From NCBI GenBank assembly GCA_035559295.1, contig DATMBL010000036.1, positions 1 to 5,980 on the forward strand: a DNA stretch of 5,980 bases, given 5' to 3'. The translations under genes and the position numbers were made by a program. The stretch comes from DATMBL01 sp035559295. Lineage in GTDB: Bacteria; Desulfobacterota; Binatia; UBA9968. Positions 1-5,661 of this stretch are shown here, piece after piece; the first letter of the stretch is position 1, and each line of letters begins with the position of its first letter. The notes beneath the pieces are model-generated. The model was not told where the DNA came from. It did no database searches and worked only from the letters and a program-made list of their open reading frames with translations.

Positions 1-1
1 G

Positions 2-619
2 GGGATGATTGTGACTCAGGACGGCGCCTTGGCCGAACGCATGCGTCTATTGACGCTCCACGGCATGAGCCGCGACGCATGGAAACGGTACACGAGCAAC
101 GGTTCCTGGTACTACGAGGTCGTCGAACCCGGCTACAAGGCCAACATGACGGATATTCAGGCGGCTCTGGGCATCCATCAGCTACGGCGGCTCGACGGTT
201 TTATCGAGGCGCGGCGGCGGTATGCGCGAATCTATGACGATGCTTTCGATGCGCTCTGTGAGATCGATACGCCGGTCACCCATAGCGATCGGAGCCATAT
301 TTACCATCTTTACGCCGTTCGTTTGAACCTCGAGAGATTGGGGCTCGATCGCGCGCGCTTTATCGACGAGCTGAGGGCACGCAATATCGGCACGAGCGTT
401 CACTTCATCCCGGTGCACCTCCACCCGTTCTACAAGAGAAAGTATCCTTCCGCCGCGGCTCGTTTAGCGCGCGCCGAGGCTCTCTATGACAGAATCGTGT
501 CTCTGCCGCTCTACCCGCAGATGACCGAAGCCGACGTTGAGGATGTTGTCGCCGCGGTTGTCGACGTCGTCCGGAGCGTTAGAAGCACCAGCCAGGCCGT
601 TTCCGCGCGGGTCCTTTAG
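2..619 (+). CDS. DegT/DnrJ/EryC1/StrS-family nucleotide-sugar aminotransferase, C-terminal part (5' end outside window)
   Basis: This is the last 205 residues of a PLP-dependent aminotransferase that would convert a keto-sugar nucleotide to an amino-sugar nucleotide, normally with glutamate as amino donor, in the cytoplasm. The reading frame is open from base 2 and begins with G-M-I-V-T, which in this family follows the PLP-binding lysine by about ten residues, so the catalytic lysine lies just upstream of the window. Family landmarks seen are the segment H-G-M-S-R-D-A-W-K-R-Y, then E-P-G-Y-K-A-N-M-T-D-I-Q-A-A-L-G with Q-L-R-R-L-D (about residues 45-65), and the C-terminal R-N-I-G-T-S-V-H-F-I-P-V-H-L-H-P-F-Y. 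These match the ArnB/perosamine-synthase side of the family. The ATG at base 5 is internal, not a start. It ends 57 nt before the membrane-epimerase gene, in the same direction. The exact sugar substrate cannot be read from this fragment. Confidence 0.93.
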   Translation, partial: GMIVTQDGALAERMRLLTLHGMSRDAWKRYTSNGSWYYEVVEPGYKANMTDIQAALGIHQLRRLDGFIEARRRYARIYDDAFDALCEIDTPVTHSDRSHIYHLYAVRLNLERLGLDRARFIDELRARNIGTSVHFIPVHLHPFYKRKYPSAAARLARAEALYDRIVSLPLYPQMTEADVEDVVAAVVDVVRSVRSTSQAVSARVL

Positions 620-660
620 CCGACAGTCAACTCCACCATTTCAAGCATCGTTTTCGGCAC

Positions 661-667
661 AAGGGAG
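661..667 (+). promoter_or_regulatory. Ribosome binding site of the membrane-epimerase gene
   Basis: AAGGGAG lies 9 nt before the ATG at 677. It supports that start, which also gives a protein beginning just before the first predicted membrane helix. The rest of the 57-nt spacer (620-676) shows no clear promoter or terminator. Confidence 0.6.
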
Positions 668-676
668 TCGAATTTA

Positions 677-2245
677 ATGAAATTTTTGAGATGCCTTAAC
701 TTTCAAGTAGCGATCCGTGTCATCGCCGACATCGTGATCGTCAATGTTTCGTACGGCGCCGCTCTGATGTTGCGACTCTTGTGGAGGGTCGCTTATGACA
801 TCGGACGGCCCGCGCACGTTCAAGTCGGCGAAGCCCTGCAGACATATCTCGAAACCTTCTGGGTATTGACGTTGATCGCCGTAGCCGTCTACGCGATGAG
901 CGGGTTTTATTCCTGGGGACGCTTTTATCGGGGACGCTTCAAAGTGCTTGTCATCGTTCAGGCGGTCAGCTTGAGCTATGTCATATTCGGTTTCGTGCAG
1001 TATCTCACCTTGGCCCGCGAGTGGCTGGAAGTGACGCCTCGCTCGGCTTGGTTCTTAGCCTGGCTTTTTACAATCTGTGTGACGGCCGGAGCCCGGTGGT
1101 GGGCGAGGCTGTGGCGGATTGCGCTGGAACGGGAGCCGCCCTCCTTGCGCGCGTCGCCAAACCACAACGGACGCATTCAACACGTGCTCGTGATCGGCGG
1201 GGCCGGGTATATAGGCTCGGTGCTCTGCCGGGAGCTGCTCGACCGGGGCTATTCGGTGCGGGTACTCGACCCGCTCATGTACGGCCGCGATTCCATCGCG
1301 CCACTTTCTCGCAACTCCACGTTCCAGCTGATCGAAGGCGATTCTCGGGAAGTCAGCGCCGTGTTTCGCGCCATGCTCGACATGGATGCCGTCGTCCATT
1401 TGGGGGAACTTGTCGGTGATCCGGCATGCGCGTTCGATGAAAAGCTCACGCTCGAAATCAATCTGGCGGCGACACGGATGGTTGCCGAAGCGGCGCAAGG
1501 ATGCGGCGTCAAACGGTTCATTTACGCTTCGTCTTGCAGCGTGTATGGCGCGAGCAACAGAATTGTGGACGAGCGCTCGGCATTGAACCCGGTTTCACTT
1601 TACGCTCGGGCCAAGATTGGATCGGAACAGGCGCTGCTCGCTTTAAACGGACCCAACTTCCATCCGGTGATACTCCGGTTTGCGACCGTTTACGGCCGTT
1701 CGCCGCGCCCGCGGTTTGATCTGGTGGTGAATCTACTCACTGCCAAGGCGGTCTGTGACGGCGAGATCACGATCTTTGGCGGAAGTCAGTGGCGGCCGTT
1801 CGTGCACGTCGCGGACGTCGCCCAAGCGGTCGTCCGTTGTCTGGAAGCGCCCCTGGCGTGTGTCAAAGCGGAGGTCTTCAACGTCGGTTCGGATGAGCAA
1901 AACTATACGATCAACGACATCGGCGAGATGATTCACCGGCTCATACCCGAGGCTCGACTGGTGAACCTGGGTAACGGAACCGACAGTCGAGACTATCACG
2001 TTTCGTTCGCCCGTATTCGAAACGAGCTGAATTTCAAACCGCGCTATACCGTGGAAGACGGTATTCGCCAGATCGAAACGGCGTTGCGGACGGGTCAGAT
2101 ACAGGACTACCGGGACAAGCGCTACAGCAATTATCTAACGCTGACCTATCCGGCGATCTTTCGAAGCATCAGCTCGCGTAACATCAGCGAGCTTTACGCA
2201 CCGCCGTTGGTCGCCGGTAAGCTCGTGCCCGAGAGCACCACATAG
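677..2245 (+). CDS. Membrane-anchored NAD-dependent nucleotide-sugar epimerase/dehydratase (four-helix domain fused to extended SDR)
   Basis: The 522-residue protein has two parts. Residues 1-150 hold four likely transmembrane helices (about 12-34, 58-79, 88-112, 122-138); the pattern, including S-G-F-Y near 75 and P-R-S-A-W near 121 followed by R-W-W-A-R-L-W-R, resembles the membrane domain of CapD/WbpM and of polyprenyl-phosphate sugar transferases. Residues 168-470 form a complete extended SDR: NAD-binding G-G-A-G-Y-I-G-S at 174-181, acidic D198 after the second strand (adenosine ribose contact by family analogy), G-D at 221-222, H-L-G-E-L-V-G-D-P-A-C at 241-251, Ser286 in A-S-S-C-S-V-Y-G, and the Y309-x-x-x-K313 catalytic pair. 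The SDR part looks GalE/dTDP-glucose-dehydratase-like, not the CapD type, and the first Rossmann domain usual in CapD is absent. A tail (475-522) includes D-Y-R-D-K-R-Y-S-N-Y-L. Predicted role: epimerisation or 4,6-dehydration of a nucleotide sugar at the inner membrane face. Fold is sure; the reaction is not. Confidence 0.9.
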   Translation: MKFLRCLNFQVAIRVIADIVIVNVSYGAALMLRLLWRVAYDIGRPAHVQVGEALQTYLETFWVLTLIAVAVYAMSGFYSWGRFYRGRFKVLVIVQAVSLSYVIFGFVQYLTLAREWLEVTPRSAWFLAWLFTICVTAGARWWARLWRIALEREPPSLRASPNHNGRIQHVLVIGGAGYIGSVLCRELLDRGYSVRVLDPLMYGRDSIAPLSRNSTFQLIEGDSREVSAVFRAMLDMDAVVHLGELVGDPACAFDEKLTLEINLAATRMVAEAAQGCGVKRFIYASSCSVYGASNRIVDERSALNPVSLYARAKIGSEQALLALNGPNFHPVILRFATVYGRSPRPRFDLVVNLLTAKAVCDGEITIFGGSQWRPFVHVADVAQAVVRCLEAPLACVKAEVFNVGSDEQNYTINDIGEMIHRLIPEARLVNLGNGTDSRDYHVSFARIRNELNFKPRYTVEDGIRQIETALRTGQIQDYRDKRYSNYLTLTYPAIFRSISSRNISELYAPPLVAGKLVPESTT

Positions 2246-2258
2246 GGGAGCGTAACAG

Positions 2259-2286
2259 GTGTAGAGTGTTGGGTGTAGGGTGTTGG
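2259..2286. repeat. Heptanucleotide tandem array, four copies of GTGTWGR
   Basis: Four adjoining 7-mers are seen: GTGTAGA, GTGTTGG, GTGTAGG, GTGTTGG. The array lies 13 nt after the stop of the membrane-epimerase gene and is followed directly by GCCC, forming GGGCCC at 2285-2290. The period is exact and only positions 5 and 7 vary. Confidence 0.75.
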
Positions 2287-2296
2287 GCCCAGCATA

Positions 2297-2309
2297 TGGT
2301 CACTGACCA
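2297..2309. repeat. 13-bp odd palindrome TGGTCA-C-TGACCA
   Basis: A perfect 6-bp inverted repeat (TGGTCA / TGACCA) with a single central C. A one-base spacer is too small for an RNA hairpin of full stem length, so if it acts at all it would be as a dimeric protein-binding site in DNA. It overlaps the second heptamer array by nine bases, so the symmetry may simply be a by-product of that repeat. Confidence 0.45.
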
Positions 2310-2321
2310 CCGACCACTTAC
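2301..2321. repeat. Second heptanucleotide array, three copies of CACYKAC
   Basis: Three adjoining 7-mers are seen: CACTGAC, CACCGAC, CACTTAC. The reverse complement of the unit, rotated to GTGGTCR, agrees with the GTGTTGR unit of the first array at five of seven positions, so the two arrays look like diverged, inverted relatives separated by 14 nt. It ends 12 nt before the AGGAGG of the next gene. Confidence 0.7.
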
Positions 2322-2333
2322 CCTAGTTTGATC

Positions 2334-2339
2334 AGGAGG
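2334..2339 (+). promoter_or_regulatory. Consensus Shine-Dalgarno deciding a TTG start for the Gfo/Idh/MocA gene
   Basis: AGGAGG is followed after 6 nt (2340-2345) by TTG at 2346. No ATG or GTG gives a sensible N-terminus. The earlier in-frame TTG at 2328 lies upstream of this site and would add six residues before the Rossmann strand, so 2346 is preferred. Confidence 0.85.
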
Positions 2340-2345
2340 GTTTCT

Positions 2346-3446
2346 TTGATTCGAGTTGGAGTCATAGGGTGCGGAAAAATCGCGCGCGCTCACGTACCCT
2401 ACGTCAGGGAGTATAAGGGCGCGACCATCGTGGCCGTTTGCGACAGCGATCCGCGTCAGGGAGAAAGGCTGGCGGCGCACTTCAAGATCGACAAGGTCTA
2501 CGACTCGCCGGCCAAGCTCCTGGAGCAGCAAAAGCCTGATGTTGTGCACATCCTCACTCCGCCGCAGACGCACGCCGATTTGGCCGTCGCCGCCATGGAG
2601 GCCGGGAGCCACGTCCTGGTCGAAAAGCCCATGGCGATCTCTGTGGAAGAGGCCGCGCGCATGGTGGCCACGGCGCGGCGAACCGATCGCCGCCTCTGCG
2701 TCGATCACAATCGCCTCTTCGATCCGGTAATGCTCGAAGCAAAGGCGATGGTCGCATCGGGCGCCATTGGTGAGATCGTCGGTGTGGATGCGTTCCAAGG
2801 CTACATCCGTGTGACAGAGAACGGCGACTTTGAAGCAGGGTGGGTTTCGAAGCTTCCTGGAGGTGTGTTGCAGAACATCGCGCCGCACCCGATTTCGCTC
2901 CTGCTCGGTGTCATGCCGGAAGCCCGCCCGGTATCGGTTGTCCGCAAGACGACAGGCTTTTGCCCCAAAGCGCCGGTGGAAGAGGTGCGCGTCACATTCG
3001 AAGGCGACCGGGGACTGGGAATGTTGACTCTGTCCCTCAGCCCGCAACCCTATTTAAACTACCTAACTATCTATGGATCACAGGCGACTTTGCAGGTGAA
3101 CCTCAACAACAACACGCTCCTCGTTTTCAGGGACCGGCGCTTGCCGAAATTGCTGGCGAAGAGTTGGTTCAATATCGATCAGGCTTTGCAGCTCCTCAAC
3201 AACACCGTGAAGAGCGGCGCCCAAGTTTTGAGCGGCAAAATGCGCTTCTACCCAGGTATGGGCAATTTGATCCGGCGATTCTACCGGTCGATCGAAAACG
3301 GCGGTCCGGTTCCGGTCAGCGGCGAAGAAGGAAAGAGAGTCGTAGAGATCCTGGACCTCATCTGCGGAACCTCAATGGCCAACGGGTTGGCTTTTGTTTC
3401 CGCGCATGCTGCGCAACCCAACGGACAGGCCAGTCCTGCTGATTAA
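2346..3446 (+). CDS. Gfo/Idh/MocA-family NAD(P)-dependent oxidoreductase
   Basis: A 366-residue cytoplasmic oxidoreductase, the usual length for the family, probably oxidising or reducing a sugar hydroxyl/keto group of a nucleotide sugar. The N-terminal Rossmann domain opens with M-I-R-V-G-V-I-G-C-G-K-I-A, giving the G8-x-G10-x-x-A13 dinucleotide motif; C-D-S-D near 32-35 ends the second strand. The family signature E93-K94-P95, with the catalytic-type lysine, is intact, and V-D-H-N-R-L-F-D-P follows at 119-127. The substrate domain holds G-G-V-L-Q-N-I-A-P-H-P-I-S-L-L-L-G (172-188). Its His181 matches the family's catalytic histidine, but the Asp usual four residues earlier is Asn177, and the Asp often found three later is Ser184. 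It could form a pathway with the upstream aminotransferase, as WbpB/WbpE-type enzymes do, but this particular substrate is inference. The TTG start is set by a perfect AGGAGG. Spacers of about 100 nt flank it on both sides. Confidence 0.92.
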   Translation: MIRVGVIGCGKIARAHVPYVREYKGATIVAVCDSDPRQGERLAAHFKIDKVYDSPAKLLEQQKPDVVHILTPPQTHADLAVAAMEAGSHVLVEKPMAISVEEAARMVATARRTDRRLCVDHNRLFDPVMLEAKAMVASGAIGEIVGVDAFQGYIRVTENGDFEAGWVSKLPGGVLQNIAPHPISLLLGVMPEARPVSVVRKTTGFCPKAPVEEVRVTFEGDRGLGMLTLSLSPQPYLNYLTIYGSQATLQVNLNNNTLLVFRDRRLPKLLAKSWFNIDQALQLLNNTVKSGAQVLSGKMRFYPGMGNLIRRFYRSIENGGPVPVSGEEGKRVVEILDLICGTSMANGLAFVSAHAAQPNGQASPAD

Positions 3447-3512
3447 GTTCCGTCCCGATCCTCCGCGGCACCGCGGGAGCGACGATGATCCTCGATTGGG
3501 GCATGCGGAACT
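3446..3512 (+). other. Nested inverted repeats able to form a long interrupted stem in the intergenic spacer
   Basis: Three pairings nest inside each other just after the Gfo/Idh/MocA stop codon. The outer arms are AGTTCCG (3446-3452) and CGGAACT (3506-3512), perfect. The middle arms are CCCGATC (3454-3460) and GATTGGG (3494-3500), paired with one G-U. The inner hairpin is CTCCGCGG (3461-3468) against CCGCGGGAG (3471-3479), with one bulged G and end loop opened to about six bases. No T-run follows, so it is not a standard intrinsic terminator. It may be an RNA processing or stability element, or an attenuator; this is inference from pairing by eye. Confidence 0.45.
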
Positions 3513-3537
3513 GAATTAAACTCGGGATTCATTAAAC

Positions 3538-3542
3538 AAGGG
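3538..3542 (+). promoter_or_regulatory. Weak, close-set ribosome binding site of the soluble SDR gene
   Basis: AAGGG sits only 2 nt before the ATG at 3545, closer than usual. The start is nevertheless firm because the NAD-binding motif begins at residue 6, which leaves no room for a later start. The bases just upstream are AT-rich and contain ATTAAAC twice (3515-3521 and 3531-3537). Confidence 0.4.
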
Positions 3543-3544
3543 CG

Positions 3545-4549
3545 ATGAAGATAATCGTGACAGGTGGAACCGGTTTTTTAGGACGGCACGTGGTGAAAAA
3601 GCTGCTGGATGGCGGCCATGTCGTGCGCGTTCTGGCGCGGAGAGGAAGCGAGCGAAGGCGACTGAGCGAGGGAAGCGACGGGAACTTGACGGCGGTCGAA
3701 ATCGTCCCCGGCGATCTTCGGGATACAGCGTCCCTTGATCGCGCGGTCAGCGGAATGGAGGCCGTTTGTCACTGCGCAGCGCACATGGAAACGAGCAGCC
3801 CCTGGCGCGACTTTGAGGAGGTTACCATCCGCGGGACCGAGAGGTTGCTCGAAGCGGCGTGCCGGCACAGTGTTGGCCGTTTTCTCCACGTTAGCTCGCT
3901 CGGCATCTTCGGAACTGGAAGCGGCACTATTACCGAAGACTCACCGTTGGACGACGGCCTGGAGAGTCGCGGGGCTTACACCCGATCCAAAGCCGAAGCG
4001 GAGCGGGTGGTTTGGGAATATCATCGGGAGAGGAACCTCCCCGTTACGGTTATTCGGCCCGGTCTTTTGTATGGACCTGGAAAGTCTCCGGTCGTGGCGC
4101 GGGTCTCATTTTCGATCGGCTCTAAACTGAGGGTCGCGATCGGACTGTCGCAGCAGCGCCTGCCGCTCGCGTACGTAGAAGACGTGGCCGACGCGATTCA
4201 TCTCGCGTTGAACAACGATCGAGCAATCGGCAAAGCGTACAATGTCGTTGACGACGGGATTTTGCAGAAGGAATACCTCGCTTTGCTGCGGCGCGCAAAG
4301 TTGACTCGAACACGCACGATTCTCATCTCTCCAGAGCCGATTTACCCTTTGCTGTCCATGCTCGAGCGATCCTGTCGTTGGCTGCGTATCCGACCGCCGG
4401 TGTCGCGCCATCAATTCGAGCGCGCGTTGGCGTCAATTCATTACGATACGACGCGCGCTCGTCGCGACCTCGGCTGGAGTCCGCGGGTCCATGTTGCCGA
4501 TGGACTCCGGAGGATCAGAGCGGCGTCGGGAGGGCCGCTCGTCAGCTAA
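3545..4549 (+). CDS. NAD(P)-dependent epimerase/dehydratase/reductase, extended SDR family
   Basis: A 334-residue soluble extended SDR. The Rossmann motif T-G-G-T-G-F-L-G is at residues 6-13, with G-D-L at 56-58 after the third strand and C-A-A-H at 77-80. Catalytic residues are visible: Ser118 in V-S-S-L-G-I-F-G, and Y145-x-x-x-K149 in A-Y-T-R-S-K. R171-P-G-L-L-Y-G-P-G and the later L-A-Y-V-E-D-V-A-D-A (208-217) are typical substrate-side elements of the family. The first strand M-K-I-I-V-T-G-G-T-G-F-L-G and the overall pattern recall the dihydroflavonol-reductase/3-beta-HSD-like and HpnA-like sugar epimerase branch more than GalE. That branch contains both nucleotide-sugar and lipid-linked substrates, so the reaction is left open; in this setting a nucleotide-sugar epimerase or 4-ketoreductase is most likely. 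It ends 8 nt before the HprK-like gene, whose ribosome binding site overlaps this stop codon. Confidence 0.9.
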   Translation: MKIIVTGGTGFLGRHVVKKLLDGGHVVRVLARRGSERRRLSEGSDGNLTAVEIVPGDLRDTASLDRAVSGMEAVCHCAAHMETSSPWRDFEEVTIRGTERLLEAACRHSVGRFLHVSSLGIFGTGSGTITEDSPLDDGLESRGAYTRSKAEAERVVWEYHRERNLPVTVIRPGLLYGPGKSPVVARVSFSIGSKLRVAIGLSQQRLPLAYVEDVADAIHLALNNDRAIGKAYNVVDDGILQKEYLALLRRAKLTRTRTILISPEPIYPLLSMLERSCRWLRIRPPVSRHQFERALASIHYDTTRARRDLGWSPRVHVADGLRRIRAASGGPLVS

Positions 4550-4552
4550 AGG
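4548..4552 (+). promoter_or_regulatory. Ribosome binding site of the HprK-like gene, overlapping the previous stop codon
   Basis: AAAGG overlaps the TAA of the soluble SDR gene (4547-4549) and ends 5 nt before the ATG at 4558. This arrangement suggests translational coupling and supports the ATG at 4558 over upstream in-frame starts that would run inside the preceding gene. Confidence 0.6.
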
Positions 4553-4557
4553 CTTTC

Positions 4558-5661
4558 ATGGGCAATATTTCCCTTAGAGTCGAGATCCAAAACGTTGGCA
4601 TTAAATTCTCGTCGAACTTCGAGCCACTGGTGGCCTTTGCCGAAAGCCATTTTAACTCACTGTCAAACGGGTGCGGCGCGATCCCCTCGCCTGCCGCGGT
4701 GGAGAGCCGGCTGGAGTGGATCGAGGCGGTTGCTCCGCTGCACAGCACGCGGACGATTTCAGAAAAGAATCGTTTCGATCGCGCTCTCGAGTTCTGTCAG
4801 GGCGAGATTGTCTGGACGCGCATCGACGACTTTTCGGATCTCCGCCTCTCGTTGTTTCCGCTGAAGGATCGACTTCGTTTGGTCGGCCAGCACTTTTTCT
4901 TCCTCGATCGGAAACCGCTGCGTGATCGCTTAAAAAAAGTTTGGTTTAATAGGCGGCTGGCGTCACTGAGAAGAAAGCGCTTCAGCACGCTCATCTATTA
5001 CATGATCTACTACCCTTGCTTTTGGCGGCTCGAGCAAAACGGCTTGCTACCGCTCCACGCGGCCGCCGTCGATCTCGGGGGCGCGGGAGTCGTGCTTTGC
5101 GGACTTCCGGGTAGCGGTAAATCGACGTTAAGCTTGGCCCTTCTCGCCGAGCCGGGCTCTCGGCTGCTGTCCGACAACATTATCTTTTACGACTCGGAGC
5201 GGGTTTTCAGCTGCCCGGAACCGGTGCTCGTGGACGATAGGAGCGTCGATCTCATCGGGCCTGCCCGCTCCGTTTTGCGTCCCGTAGGGCGCCGTCACGT
5301 TTTTCATCGTTCGTGGTGTCATGTGGCTCCTGATCGATGCGTTGACCAAGTCGTCCCGCGTGTCTTTTTCTTTGTCGCCCTCGGGGAGAAAACGGCGGTC
5401 CGGCCGCTCTCAGCCGAAGAAGCGTACCGGCGTTTTATCGCCGCCAATACGCTCGCCAAGGAAGTCCGACGGTACCTGATCTACCGGTCAGTTCTTGAGC
5501 TGGGCACCACGGGCAACGGAACTTCGAACGGCGGAAATCATCTGAAGTTGCGCGAACTCTTGTCTCATAGCCCAACATACGAACTGACAATCGGCTGGAA
5601 CCGCGGTGTCGCGAGCGCCGTGTCGTTGGTCGAGTCATTGGCGCACGAAAGCAGGTCGTAA
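4558..5661 (+). CDS. HPr kinase/phosphorylase-like P-loop protein of a glycan locus, function unknown
   Basis: A 367-residue protein. Residues 1-160 match no family I recognise; they carry no signal peptide or clear membrane helix. The second half holds L-H-A-A-A-V (166-171), then a Walker A loop G182-L-P-G-S-G-K188-S-T and, after one helix, L-L-S-D206-N207-I-I-F-Y-D. The order H-A-A-A-V, P-loop, L-L-S-D is that of HPr kinase C-terminal-like ('HprK-related') proteins often seen in exopolysaccharide, PqqD-like and peptide-modification loci. In true HprK the acidic motif after the P-loop is D-D; here it is D-N. No HPr, PqqD-like or PTS gene is in the window. ATP or PPi binding is likely; kinase activity and substrate are unproven. 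The reading frame stays open upstream into the preceding gene, but ATG 4558 with AAAGG is the best start. Its stop overlaps the next start (TAATG), so it is probably cotranslated with the glycosyltransferase. Confidence 0.8.
   Translation: MGNISLRVEIQNVGIKFSSNFEPLVAFAESHFNSLSNGCGAIPSPAAVESRLEWIEAVAPLHSTRTISEKNRFDRALEFCQGEIVWTRIDDFSDLRLSLFPLKDRLRLVGQHFFFLDRKPLRDRLKKVWFNRRLASLRRKRFSTLIYYMIYYPCFWRLEQNGLLPLHAAAVDLGGAGVVLCGLPGSGKSTLSLALLAEPGSRLLSDNIIFYDSERVFSCPEPVLVDDRSVDLIGPARSVLRPVGRRHVFHRSWCHVAPDRCVDQVVPRVFFFVALGEKTAVRPLSAEEAYRRFIAANTLAKEVRRYLIYRSVLELGTTGNGTSNGGNHLKLRELLSHSPTYELTIGWNRGVASAVSLVESLAHESRS

Noticed and set aside
1055..1498. Antisense open frame of 147 codons within the membrane-epimerase gene
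   Set aside because: It lies wholly opposite conserved SDR coding sequence, has no family motif and no clear ribosome site.
2259..2321. CRISPR array
   Set aside because: The repeat units are 7 bp in direct contact, with no spacers of unique sequence and no cas gene in the window.
2328..2345. Upstream TTG start for the Gfo/Idh/MocA gene
   Set aside because: It would place the AGGAGG inside the coding sequence; the TTG at 2346 sits at ideal distance from that site and begins directly with the Rossmann strand.
2184..3047. Long antisense open frame of 287 codons over the end of the membrane epimerase and the Gfo/Idh/MocA gene
   Set aside because: It is antisense to two well-supported genes, runs across their intergenic repeats, is rich in Arg, His and Asp as expected of a GC-rich shadow frame, and shows no recognisable motif.
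2840..3442. Same-strand alternate-frame open frame of 200 codons inside the Gfo/Idh/MocA gene
   Set aside because: It overlaps the well-supported oxidoreductase for its full length and has low-complexity Arg/Pro/Gln-rich content without motifs.
3461..3479. Intrinsic terminator after the Gfo/Idh/MocA gene
   Set aside because: The CCGCGG-CA-CCGCGG hairpin is GC-rich, but no T-run follows it; it is reported instead as part of a nested structure.
4378..4557. 60-residue N-terminal extension of the HprK-like protein
   Set aside because: It would overlap the conserved C-terminus of the preceding SDR by over 170 nt, its composition is shadow-like, and the ATG at 4558 has a well-placed AAAGG.
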